Shown piece after piece: positions 14,590 to 22,005 of a stretch of DNA of 33,299 bases. Under the pieces are notes generated by a model. It made no database searches. It was given only the letters and a program-made list of their open reading frames with translations, and had not been told where the DNA came from. The stretch is from Candidatus Rokuibacteriota bacterium (GTDB taxonomy: Bacteria > Methylomirabilota > Methylomirabilia > Rokubacteriales > CSP1-6). The translations under genes and the position numbers were made by a program. Positions within the stretch are counted from its first letter, which is position 1. Each line of letters starts with the position of its first letter. Location of the stretch: contig JACQWB010000125.1 of NCBI GenBank assembly GCA_016209385.1, positions 1-33,299 on the forward strand, in the 5' to 3' direction.

Positions 14590-14744
14590 AGAGCGGGGTG
14601 CTCCGGAAAGTAGATGAGTTCCTGACCGCGCGGCCAGTCTCAAGCCAGGAGCGGTACTAGCGCAGAGGAGTATGCCGTTCGAGCGCGCACCCACGCCTTC
14701 GGCGCGGGTACCCGGCCCGCGCAATCGAATCCTGGGGGAGGTTT

Positions 14745-14784
14745 CGGAGGGGGCCGCCGCGGCCCCCTCCGACCAAAGAGGAGG
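14745..14784 (+). promoter_or_regulatory. Leader hairpin plus Shine-Dalgarno, copy B
   Basis: Arm CGGAGGGGGCC (14745-14755), loop GCCGC, arm GGCCCCCTCCG (14761-14771), an 11-bp perfect stem, then ACCAAAG and AGGAGG (14779-14784) five nt before ATG 14790. The order of arm, loop, CCCCCTCCGA, purine spacer and GGAGGT matches copy A at 8112-8151 on the other strand. The second arm could instead pair with the ribosome site. Confidence 0.65.
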
Positions 14785-14789
14785 TCCCG

Positions 14790-16424
14790 ATGATCACGGT
14801 CCTGAACCCGATGGGGTTTCCGCCGAAGGTCGCGCACAGGGAGCTGGCGCCCCGCCTCGGCGCGCTCGACGGCAAGACCGTCTACCTGGTTGACTGCCGC
14901 TTCGACGATTCCGACGTCTTCCTCAAGCAGATGCAGGCGTGGTTCGCTGAGCACATGCCGGGCGTCCGCACGGTGTTGAAGCCGATCTCGAGCGTCTACC
15001 TCAAGGACGACCCGGCGACGTGGGAGGAGATCAGGGCCAGGGGGGACGCCGCGATCGTCGGCGTCGGCCACTGAAGCACCTGCGCGCCGGCGGTCGCCGC
15101 GCACGCGATGACGATCGAGGAGAAGTACGGCGTGCCCACTGTTGCCATCCACACCGACAAGTTCGACGGGGTCGTCCGCTCGGTAGCGACCGTGAACGGG
15201 ATGCCCGGGCTCCGGCAGGTCTTCGTGCCCCAACCCGTGATGGGCAAGTCGGCGCGGGAGCTGCGCGCCTACGTTGACGGCGCGGACCCGCTCACCGGCC
15301 GTCCCGTTATGCAGGAGGTTCTGGAGGGGCTCACGCGGCCGTTCGCCGACGAAGACCTGAAGCCGCGCGAGTTCGATCGCTCCATCCCGCGGCTCGTCGA
15401 GTCCGACACCGAGGAGGATCTCCACCGCCTCTTCCTCGACAACCGCTGGACGGACTGCCTGCCGATCGTGCTCCCGACGGAGGAGCGGGTGGCGGCGATG
15501 CTGGCCAGGACCCGCCGCAAGCCCGACGAGGTCGTGGGGCACATGCGACCGACCCACTTCCGCGAGGCCTGGGAGTACACGGTCGAGAAGGTCGCGGTCA
15601 ACGCGGTGATGGCGGGCGCGCGGCCGGAGTACTTCCCGGTGATCCTGGCGCTCGCGGCGACGGGCGTGAGCGCGCGCGGAAGCACGACCAGCTCCATGGC
15701 GGCCATGGCCGTCGTCAACGGGCCCATCCGCCACGAGATCGGGATGAACGCCGGGACCGGGGCCATGGGACCCTACAGCCACGCCAACGCCACGATCGGC
15801 CGGGCCTACGGCCTCCTCTCGCAGAACCTCCAGGGCGGCTCGGTGCCCGGGCTCACCTACCTGGGCTCGCAGGGGAACAACTACGCGTACAACAGCGTGA
15901 CGTTCGCCGAGAACGAGGAGCGGAGCCCCTGGGAGCCGTTCCACATCCAGCACGGCTTCGGGCCGGAAGACAGCGCCGTGAGCGTCTTCACCGGCTGCCG
16001 GTCCACCGCCTTCACCCTCGGCCTTCGCGAAAAGCACTGGCGCGAGCACGTCCGCAACATGCTCCGCGGGATGGACCCCCACATCCCGCCGGTGCTCCTG
16101 CTCGATCCCATCACCGCCCGGCAGTTCATCGACCGGGGCGGGTTCACGAAGAAGGACGCGCTGATCGACTGGCTCTACGACACCGCCCGGATGCCGGCCG
16201 GCGAATACTGGGACTACCAGCTCGTCCAGAACTATATCTACCCGCGCGCGACCTTCGGCGAGGAGCCGTGGGCCTCGAAGCTCAGGGCCGTCCCCGACGA
16301 GCTGATCCCGATGTTCCGGCGCGAGGACATCCACGTGGTGGTCGTGGGCGGAGAGACCAACGGCTACTGGCGCATCATGGGCGCGACGTACCAGAAGACG
16401 GTCTCGGTCGACGACTGGCGCTAG
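14790..16424 (+). CDS. UGSC-family-like selenoprotein, read through in-frame TGA (Sec95)
   Basis: One 544-aa product if TGA at 15072-15074 is read as selenocysteine. The two halves are in the same frame with no other stop, and the sequence across the junction is AIVGVGH-U-STCAPAVAAH, giving a U-x-x-C redox motif (U95, C98). Residues 1-120 resemble the UGSC (seleno)protein domain: a start with LNPMGFPPK, a Rossmann-like strand, and a glycine-rich strand just before U. The remaining 420 residues include NRWTDCLPIVLPTEERV, GSTTSSMAAMAVVNGP and a late VVVVGGETNGYW; their function is unknown to me. A SECIS-like hairpin follows the TGA. Without recoding, a 94-aa stub and an orphan ORF from ATG 15108 would result. 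Role inferred as thiol/selenol redox chemistry. Confidence 0.85.
15075..15102 (+). promoter_or_regulatory. SECIS-like hairpin after UGA of the UGSC-type gene
   Basis: Stem GCG/CGC (15084-15086 with 15100-15102), a bulged C15087, then CGGC/GCCG (15088-15091 with 15096-15099), around loop GGTC (15092-15095). The loop begins 17 nt after the UGA and has G at its first two positions, as bacterial SelB-binding hairpins require. The stem lies inside coding sequence, as is normal in bacteria. Confidence 0.7.
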
Positions 16425-16568
16425 GCGCGCCCGCCGCCTTGCGCTCTGGTGGTAACTACAATTTCTGGCTCGCGGCCCAGACGAACAAACTGATGGCACC
16501 GACTGTCACGACGCCGCGCACGGTAGGACTAAGCGCGGCACCGGTGTGGGCGTAGTTCGCCGCGTGCG

Positions 16569-16898
16569 TCATGCTTTCGCAGCCCTCCGCTGTCGCGCGT
16601 TGGGGGCTCGCCGAGCCGGGAATGCGATCTCCACTTCCCGGTCGAGGGCGCGCGCGAGCTTCACCAGCGTGCCCAGGGTCAGGTTCTGAGCTGGACTATT
16701 CTCAATCCGGGAGATGTTTGGGGCGCTCATGCCGACGCGGGCCGCGAGCGCGGTCTGGCTCATGCGCTTCCGTTGTCTGAGCCGGGCGAGTGCAACCCCG
16801 ACCCGGAGCGCCTTGAGTTCCTCCTCCACGAGGCGGCGTACCTGGGGATCGGCCATCTGGGTCTGGAAGTACCGAGTCCAGTTTGTTGCCTTCTTCAT
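16569..16898 (-). CDS. XRE-family HTH antitoxin (HigA-like)
   Basis: A 109-aa protein. A 30-residue N-terminal helical part is followed by a Cro/CI-type helix-turn-helix: LARLRQRKRMSQTALAARVGMSAPNISRIE, with MSQTALAARVGMSAPNIS as the two recognition helices, then TLGTLVKLARAL. In HigBA-type loci this protein binds the toxin and represses the promoter. The gene follows the toxin gene by 12 nt on the same strand, the toxin-first order of HigBA. The C-terminus is short and basic (RRAPNARQRRAAKA). The 144 nt to the selenoprotein stop show nothing recognisable. Confidence 0.85.
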   Translation of the reverse strand: MKKATNWTRYFQTQMADPQVRRLVEEELKALRVGVALARLRQRKRMSQTALAARVGMSAPNISRIENSPAQNLTLGTLVKLARALDREVEIAFPARRAPNARQRRAAKA

Positions 16899-16910
16899 CG
16901 CTCGTCCCTC

Positions 16911-17267
16911 TCAGCCGTCCTCGCGTTGCTCAAGGTGCCGTTTCATCCGTTCCTCGGCCAGGTGGACGTCCCGGTCCGGGAGCTTTGGGGTCCGCTTCTC
17001 TAGCGCGTGCAGCAAGACAAACGCCCGGTTCGGAGCCCCGAAGTAGAGCAACCGGTAATGGGTCGTCCCGGAGCGCACCCGCAGCTCTCGTACCTTGCCG
17101 CGAACCTGGCTCGAATAGGGGAACGGCAGTGCCGGTCCTTCTTCTTCCAGGAGCCGGATCGCCGCCAGGAGCTTGGCTCGGCCGCGTTTGTCGACCCGGT
17201 CGAGGAAGTCCCGCACGGGGCACCCCTGCTCGCTTTCATAGAACTCGACCACCCATGGCGGCGTCAC
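16911..17267 (-). CDS. RelE/HigB-type toxin (phage-derived Gp49-like)
   Basis: A protein of about 118 aa of the Gp49-like/HigB family, ribosome-associated mRNA interferases. Typical are the start VVEFYESEQGCPVRDFLDRV, the strand KVRELRVRSGTTHYRLLYF, in which basic residues line the active site, and VLLHALEKRTPKLP followed by the helix DVHLAEERMKRHL. GTG 17267 is preferred because TTG codons upstream (17273, 17291) lie in or before the promoter-like sequence. It is first in a two-gene operon with the HTH antitoxin. Confidence 0.85.
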   Translation of the reverse strand: MTPPWVVEFYESEQGCPVRDFLDRVDKRGRAKLLAAIRLLEEEGPALPFPYSSQVRGKVRELRVRSGTTHYRLLYFGAPNRAFVLLHALEKRTPKLPDRDVHLAEERMKRHLEQREDG

Positions 17268-17275
17268 TACCAATG

Positions 17276-17304
17276 ACGATATACAATACAAGGTAAGCCG
17301 TCAA
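17276..17304 (-). promoter_or_regulatory. Probable higBA-type promoter
   Basis: On the minus strand TTGACG (17304-17299) is followed after 17 nt by TATCGT (17281-17276). An overlapping TATATC gives a 15-nt spacer. Transcription would begin a few nt before GTG 17267, giving an almost leaderless mRNA. This is AT-richer than its surroundings. Confidence 0.5.
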
Positions 17305-17329
17305 GGGGGATTGGCGAGCGCGTGGCGAG

Positions 17330-17560
17330 GCGTGCTATTCATGTTTGTTGCCAGTCTGAGGCTGACGTGGGAGGCGCTGGATGCAGACCTACCGCTGCCA
17401 CCGTCCCTAGCCGAGCTGCCCGTCTTCGGTTTCAACCCGAGGGGCGAGTCGATACACAGTGTTTGGGCTTATAATGAGGAGACCAGTTTTGCAGTCGATC
17501 ACCGTGTATCGCCCGGATCCTGAGCGGTGGATTGACTGGAGAGTCCGGAGCAGGGCATGA
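17330..17560 (+). pseudogene. Frameshifted DUF4258 toxin-like gene
   Basis: Family segments appear in successive frames. Frame 1 (from 17311) has DLPLPPSLAELPVFGFNPRG and IHSVWAYNEETSFAV up to about 17495. A +1 shift then gives ITVYRPDPERWIDWRV ending at TGA 17558-17560. This matches the order of the DUF4258 at 262-555 (YPDD-LPSYLL, FHVLLAVD, VTSYRPDPDEW). The N-terminal part around 17330-17385 is not readable in the same frame either. The stop overlaps the ygiT start as ATGA, exactly as in cassette 1. The toxin is probably dead while its antitoxin-like partner remains intact; sequencing error cannot be excluded for a single shift. Confidence 0.7.
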
Positions 17561-17808
17561 AGCCGTTTGAAAAGTGTCCAATTTGCGGTGGAGAGCTTGC
17601 GGAAAAGGAGGTCGAGAAGCTTTTACGCGGTGGGATGCATACCGCGGTTCTCGACGTGAAGGCACATGTGTGCTTGAAATGCGGTGCACGGTTATACTCT
17701 CCTGATCTTGTGAGGAAATTTGAGGACATTCGCTGCCGCCTTGAGGACAATCGCCTCGAGGGATTTCAGACTATCGACGCTTGCAGGTTCATGGACCAGA
17801 ACGGCTGA
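17557..17808 (+). CDS. YgiT-type zinc-finger protein, orphaned antitoxin
   Basis: An 83-aa protein with CxxC pairs at C7/C10 and C39/C42, the zinc knuckle of YgiT/MqsA N-terminal domains, and between them ELAEKEVEKLLRGGMHTAVLDV. The tail (YSPDLVRKFEDIRCRLEDNR) is a helix as in stand-alone YgiT antitoxins; no HTH follows. It overlaps the decayed DUF4258 gene by 4 nt. It is not a close copy of the cassette YgiT at 552-773; the sequences share only the fold. Base composition here is less GC-rich than the neighbouring chromosomal genes, consistent with transfer. It may persist as an antitoxin that protects against an imported relative of its toxin. Confidence 0.8.
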   Translation: MKPFEKCPICGGELAEKEVEKLLRGGMHTAVLDVKAHVCLKCGARLYSPDLVRKFEDIRCRLEDNRLEGFQTIDACRFMDQNG

Positions 17809-17949
17809 TAGGGCGGAGCAAGGGATAAATGGCGTTTCTTGGTGCTTGCGCTGAGGCCGGCCGGCGCCGCCGGTGGGGCCTTCGCGGAGGAGCCTGAGAC
17901 ATATCTCCCATCGCCACCGGGATGGGCGTTCACAAGGAGGAGACGGTCC

Positions 17950-18033
17950 GTGGCTGAGATGAGCGGTGGACAAGGGGTCATCGAGCTCCTGAAGGTTGAA
18001 CAGGTCCGTCACCGCTCGTGCCGTTCGGTTTGA
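17950..18033 (+). pseudogene. Truncated N-terminus of a TPP enzyme
   Basis: GTG 17950 gives AEMSGGQGVIELLKVEQVRH, against AEMSAGQAVIELLKAEGVRH at the intact gene (18525). After RH the similarity is lost (RSCRSV) and the frame stops at 18033, 14 nt before hicB. It is a left-over of a duplicated or interrupted paralogue. It may supply the promoter and ribosome site context from which hicBA is read. The rest of 17809-17949 shows no gene. Confidence 0.7.
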
Positions 18034-18047
18034 AATAGGAGAGCGCA

Positions 18048-18314
18048 ATGCCGACAAGCAGTTACACCGCGATCCTGGAGCGAGAAGGCGATCTTTACGT
18101 CGCCTTGTGTCCGGAGCTCGACGTGGCCAGCCAGGGGGCAACGGTCGAGGAAGCCATGGCGAATCTGAAGGAGGCCGTCGAGCTTTTCCTTGAGTGTGCC
18201 GACCCCGAAGAGGTCAAGCGTCGCCTTCACAGCGAGGTGTTCATCACGAGATTCGAAGCCGCGCATGGGGAGGCTCCGGGTCCTATCTGGCCGGGAGGTC
18301 TGCCAGATTCTTGA
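18048..18314 (+). CDS. hicB: HicB family antitoxin
   Basis: An 88-aa HicB-type protein: YTAILEREGDLYVALCPELDVASQG is the beta-hairpin with the CPELDVASQG turn, followed by the helix VEEAMANLKEAVELFLE typical of the HicB_lk antitoxin fold. The C-terminal 30 residues (from ADPEEVKRRLHSE) are a short tail without a DNA-binding domain. ATG 18048 follows AGGAGAG. The 3' end overlaps hicA by 50 nt in another frame, which is common for this HicB subtype. It should neutralise the HicA encoded after it. It is not close to the HicB at 3534. Confidence 0.87.
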   Translation: MPTSSYTAILEREGDLYVALCPELDVASQGATVEEAMANLKEAVELFLECADPEEVKRRLHSEVFITRFEAAHGEAPGPIWPGGLPDS

Positions 18315-18486
18315 ACGTCATGGATTCATGGAGGTTCGACGCCGAGGGAGTCATGTCGTGATGCAGCGACGTGCCCCAGAAGGAACTGTCACGGTTCCTG
18401 TGCCCGATCACGCCGAGCTGAAAACGGGTACGCTCTTGTCGATCATCAGGCAGAGTGGCGTCCCGCGAGCCGAATTCGAATCGTAG
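18265..18486 (+). CDS. hicA: HicA family mRNA interferase toxin
   Basis: A 73-aa HicA with the helix REVCQILERHGF, the catalytic motif RRRGSHVVMQR (H30), the strand GTVTVPVPDHAELKTGTL and the C-terminal IIRQSGVPRAEFE. This is the canonical GSH and LKxGTLxxIIRQ pattern, closer to the family consensus than the cassette HicA at 3734. ATG 18265 lies inside hicB; the overlap couples their translation. The stop is 38 nt before the TPP-enzyme gene, so toxin transcription may read into it. Confidence 0.88.
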   Translation: MGRLRVLSGREVCQILERHGFMEVRRRGSHVVMQRRAPEGTVTVPVPDHAELKTGTLLSIIRQSGVPRAEFES

Positions 18487-18524
18487 GTCACTAACCCGAT
18501 GGCTCTCCGTGGGAGGACCGGGCC

Positions 18525-20204
18525 GTGGCTGAGATGAGCGCGGGACAGGCGGTCATCGAGCTGCTGAAGGCTGAAGGGGTGCGCCACATCTTCGGGATCG
18601 TCGGGTCGACCTTCCTGGATGTGCTGGACGTCCTCTACGACGACAAGAGCGTCGAGTACATCAACGTGCGCCACGAGCAGGGCGCGGCGTTCATGGCCGA
18701 CGGCCTGGCGCGGGTCACCGGCGCGCCGGCGGTGTGCCTGGTCACGAGCGGCCCCGGCGCGACGAACCTGCTCACCGGGATCGCCGCGGCATCGGTGGCG
18801 CACTCGCCGGTGGTGGCCATTGCGGGCGGGCCGGCCCTGGGGCACTACGGCAAGGACGCCTTCCAGGAGTTCGACCTGGTCAGCATGTTCAAGCCGGTGA
18901 CGAAGCTCGCGATCCAGGTGAATAAGCCGGAGCGGATTCCCGAGATCCTGCGCTCCGCGCTGCGGAGCGCCATGACAGGTCGCAAGGGCCCGGTGTTCGT
19001 CGAGATCCCGCGCGACGTGCTGAACAACCAGGTGGTCCAGGCGGAGATCGGCGAGCCCTCGAGCTACCGTCCGGCCCACCCGCAGCCGGCGCACCCGGAC
19101 GCGATTCGCGAGGCGGTCCGCGTGTTGCGCCAGGCCGAGCGCCCGCTCCTGCTGGTAGGAGGTGGGGCGACCTGGGCCGAGGCGAACGACCTGGTGGTGC
19201 GCCTGAGCGCCCAGCAAGCCCTTCCGGTGGTGACGGCCTACGGGCGCAACGATGCGGTCCCCAACGATCATCCCCTTTACATCGGCCCCCTGGGCCGAGC
19301 CGGATCCCCGGAGGCGGCTGCGGCCTGCCGCCGGGCTGACGTCCTCCTGGTCGTCGGCTCGCGGTTGGGGCACTTTACCACCTACTACGACGAGCGCTAC
19401 ATCCACTCCGGGACGCGCCTCGTCCAGATTGACGTCGAGAGCCGTGAGCTCGGCCGCAACTATCCCGTCGCCGTCGGGATCCAGGCCGATGCCCGGGAAG
19501 CCGTGTCGGCCTTGCTGGAAGCGTTGGCGCAGGCGCGAGTGCCGCCCGCATCCGAGGCCTGGCGGAAGGAAGCGCAGGAGCTCCGCGCCAAGCGCCACGC
19601 GCGCCTGGCGGGGGAGACGGCGCTCGGCGCGCTCCCGATCAAGCCGCAGCGCGTCTACGCGGAGCTGCGCCGGGTTCTGCCGCCGGACACGATCGTGACG
19701 CTGGACGCGGGAGCCGCGCCGGCCTACGCCTACGATCGGCTGAACTTCTCCCGCCCCCGCACCTTTCTCACGCCCCTCGACCTGGGGGGCCTGGGCTTCG
19801 CCTTCCCCGTTGCGCTCGGAGCCAAGCTGGGCCGTCCTGAGGCGCCGGTGCTCGCCATCCACGGGGACGGTGGCTTCCTGATGAACGCCCAGGAGCTGGA
19901 GACGGCAGTGCGGCACGGGATCAACGTAGCGACCCTGGTGCTGAACAACAACTGCTGGGGCTCGGAAAAGGCCTACCAGAAGCACTTCTACAACGCGCGC
20001 TACGTCGGCGCCGACATCGGCAACCCCCGCTATGACAGGTACGCGGAGCTCTTCGGCGCCCGGGGGTACTACGCGGAACACCCGGACCAGATCGGCGACG
20101 CCGTGCGCGCGGCGCTCGGGTGCAGTCAGCCGGCGATCATTGAAATTCCCATCGACCCCGATGAGTTTCCCGTGCCAGCGCATGCGGTCCGCCGTCGCGA
20201 GTAG
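18525..20204 (+). CDS. Thiamine-pyrophosphate enzyme, acetolactate-synthase-like
   Basis: A 559-aa full-length TPP enzyme with the three classical domains. The N-terminal PYR domain has GIVGSTFLDVLDVL and VRHEQGAAFMADGLAR with the TPP-activating Glu. The central domain has LLVGGGATWAEA and VLLVVGSRLG. The C-terminal PP domain has IHGDGGFLMNAQELETAVRHG and the Asn of LVLNNNCWGS. It belongs with acetolactate synthase, sulfoacetaldehyde acetyltransferase and benzoylformate decarboxylase relatives; no regulatory subunit gene is adjacent, so branched-chain synthesis is not the likely role. The start is GTG 18525. A truncated copy of its N-terminus lies at 17950, with hicBA between. Confidence 0.9.
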   Translation: MAEMSAGQAVIELLKAEGVRHIFGIVGSTFLDVLDVLYDDKSVEYINVRHEQGAAFMADGLARVTGAPAVCLVTSGPGATNLLTGIAAASVAHSPVVAIAGGPALGHYGKDAFQEFDLVSMFKPVTKLAIQVNKPERIPEILRSALRSAMTGRKGPVFVEIPRDVLNNQVVQAEIGEPSSYRPAHPQPAHPDAIREAVRVLRQAERPLLLVGGGATWAEANDLVVRLSAQQALPVVTAYGRNDAVPNDHPLYIGPLGRAGSPEAAAACRRADVLLVVGSRLGHFTTYYDERYIHSGTRLVQIDVESRELGRNYPVAVGIQADAREAVSALLEALAQARVPPASEAWRKEAQELRAKRHARLAGETALGALPIKPQRVYAELRRVLPPDTIVTLDAGAAPAYAYDRLNFSRPRTFLTPLDLGGLGFAFPVALGAKLGRPEAPVLAIHGDGGFLMNAQELETAVRHGINVATLVLNNNCWGSEKAYQKHFYNARYVGADIGNPRYDRYAELFGARGYYAEHPDQIGDAVRAALGCSQPAIIEIPIDPDEFPVPAHAVRRRE

Positions 20205-20300
20205 CGGTCCCGCGCGCGGCGCCGTGAACCGGGCCCGGGCCGACGTGGCTGGCATGACGCGCGGTATCCGGTGTGGTATGGTTGGCCGGGAGTGAGGGGC

Positions 20301-20819
20301 GTGTCCGAGCGTGACGCCACCCCGAGGGAGCACAAGGCCCATGCGCCGAGGAGTGTCGGCTGCTTCGTGCTGACGGTCTCCGACACGAAGACACCTGAGA
20401 CGGATACGAGCGGCCGGCTGATTCGGGAGCTCCTGGAGAAGGCCGGGCACACAGTGAAGGGCTCGACGATCGTCAAGGACGAACCCGTTCAGGTTCAGGC
20501 CGTGATCCGCGCGCAGTGCGCCGATCCCGCGGTCCAGGTCATGATCCTGGCGGGGGGGACCGGCATCGCTTCGCGGGATTCCACCTTCGAGGCTGTGGAG
20601 GCGCTCCTGGACAAGCGCCTCGCCGGATTCGGCGAGCTCTTCCGGTTTCTCTCCTACCAGGAGATCGGCGCCGCTGCGATGCTCTCGAGGGCTCAGGCGG
20701 GCGTGAGCCAGGGTCGCATCATCTTCTCCCTCCCCGGCTCGCCGAACGCCTGCCGGCTCGCGATGGAAAAGCTCATTGTGCCCGAGCTCGGGCATCTGGT
20801 CCGCGAGGCCAGTCGGTAG
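20301..20819 (+). CDS. moaB: Molybdenum cofactor biosynthesis protein MoaB/Mog-like
   Basis: A 172-aa MoaB/Mog-family protein that adenylates molybdopterin or assists molybdenum insertion. Motifs are LTVSDTKTPETDTSG at the N-terminal strand, VMILAGGTGIASRDSTFEAV with the GGTG substrate-binding loop, and FGELFRFLSYQEIGAAAMLSRAQAG, then FSLPGSPNACRLAMEKLIVPELGHL. All conserved blocks are present. The start is GTG 20301 after GAGTGAGGGGC; an upstream in-frame codon at 20271 lacks a ribosome site. It may work with the MoeB-like protein at 26159-27382 in molybdenum cofactor supply, though the two are not in an operon. Confidence 0.9.
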   Translation: MSERDATPREHKAHAPRSVGCFVLTVSDTKTPETDTSGRLIRELLEKAGHTVKGSTIVKDEPVQVQAVIRAQCADPAVQVMILAGGTGIASRDSTFEAVEALLDKRLAGFGELFRFLSYQEIGAAAMLSRAQAGVSQGRIIFSLPGSPNACRLAMEKLIVPELGHLVREASR

Positions 20820-20895
20820 GCCCCTGACCCTGGCCTGGGGGGAGTGGATGAAGGTGAGGGGGGTAGTGACCACGTGAACACTCAGGAGGAATGAT

Positions 20896-22005
20896 ATGCG
20901 TCACGTTCGTCTCGTCGGAATGCTGCTGTTGGCGGTCTCGGCTGTCTGGCTCGCGGGGTGCGCCGCCTCGGGTCCGACCCAGACCCCGTTCTGGCAGGAG
21001 AGCACGGGCGGCCCCGTAGCCCCGGAACTCTCCCGGCTCAACGACCTCCTATCCGACCTGGCCGAGCGGCTCAAGCCCGGACTGGTTCAGGTGCGCGTGC
21101 TCCGCACCCAGTCCCAGCAGGCCGAGGGGCAGGAGACGCCGCCGCAGCCCCCGGACGAGGGCCGTCGCGCCTCGGGTTCCGGCTTCCTCATCACGGAAGA
21201 CGGGCTCATCGTGACCAATGCCCACGTGATCACCGACGCGCAGCGGATTCAGGTGCGTCTGGCCGATGGCCGCCGCTTCGAGGGCAAGCTGATCGGGAAA
21301 GACAGCCGCGTGGACCTGGCGGTGCTTCGGATCGAGGCAGCGCGCGGGCTCCCGGTGCTGCCGCTGGGCGACTCGAACCGCGCCCGCGTCGGCGAGCTGG
21401 TCATGGCGCTCGGTCACCCCTTCGGTCTCGAGCAGACCGTCTCGTTCGGCATCGTGAGCCGAAAGGGGGCGCCGCTCCGGGTCGCCTCGCCGGGCTTCGA
21501 CTTCCTCCAGACTGACGCGGCAGTGAACCCGGGGAATTCGGGAGGGCCGCTGGTGAACATGGCCGGCGAGGTCCTGGGGATCAACAGCATGGCGGCCCGC
21601 AGTGGCTCCGTTGGCTTCGCGTTCCCGATCAACCTCGTCTAGACGCTGGTCCCCCAGCTCGTGGCCTAAGGGAAGGTGGAGTGGGGCTGGCTCGGGGTCG
21701 GGATCGATGAGGTGCCCGACGAGGACGTGGCCAAGCTCGGGCTGAGCGAGGCCCGCGGGGTGCTGATCAGGCAGGTCATGCCGGGCGAGCCCGCCGAGAA
21801 GGCCGGGCTCAGGGCGATGGACGTGGTCCTGGGCGTGGACGGCGAGTCGGTCCACGGTCCCCGCGACCTCCAGCGGATCATCGCCACGTCGCCGCCGGGG
21901 AAGACCGTCAAGCTCCGGGTCGTCCGCGAGGGGAAGGAACAGGAGGTGCCCGTCGTCGTCGGGCTCTACCAGGAGCCCTCGGAGCGCCCGCGCCCCGCTC
22001 GGTGA
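20896..22005 (+). pseudogene. HtrA/DegP-type lipoprotein protease split by two stop codons
   Basis: The N-terminus is a lipoprotein signal (LLLAVSAVWLAGC, Cys22). The trypsin-like domain is intact: H110 in VTNAH, D140 in DSRVDLAVL, S215 in NPGNSGGPL. After residue 248 (PINLV) the frame meets TAG (21640-21642) and TAA (21667-21669), then continues without a shift into a complete PDZ domain (WGWLGVGI to VVGLYQ) ending at 22005. In relatives the two stop positions are usually Lys or similar (INLVK, AKGKV), and single A-to-T changes would explain both. The 248-aa protease part may still be made without PDZ. The final stop overlaps the next start as GTGA. Assembly error is possible but would need two independent errors. 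Confidence 0.75.

Larger units (their letters stand above)
17921..18590 (+). repeat. Imperfect direct repeats flanking hicBA
   Basis: 17921-18014 and 18497-18590 share the 5' region of a TPP-enzyme gene: GATGG..., GGAGGA, then GTGGCTGAGATGAGCG, GGACA, GGTCATCGAGCT, CTGAAGG, TGAA, and GT-CGCCAC/GTCACC. Identity is roughly 75-80 per cent by eye. The hicBA pair lies between them. The downstream copy is the intact gene start at 18525. Confidence 0.75.

Noticed and set aside
15108-16424. A separate gene starting at ATG 15108.
   Set aside because: The frame continues upstream to the TGA in conserved-looking sequence, and no ribosome site precedes 15108.
16425-18486. The second toxin-antitoxin island as part of the integron.
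   Set aside because: No attC fold was found between its genes, and one operon is on the opposite strand.
21640-21669. The TAG and TAA in the HtrA gene as recoded codons (pyrrolysine or readthrough).
   Set aside because: TAA cannot be a known recoded codon here, the positions are plain linker Lys sites in relatives, and other genes in the window use TAG and TAA as normal stops.
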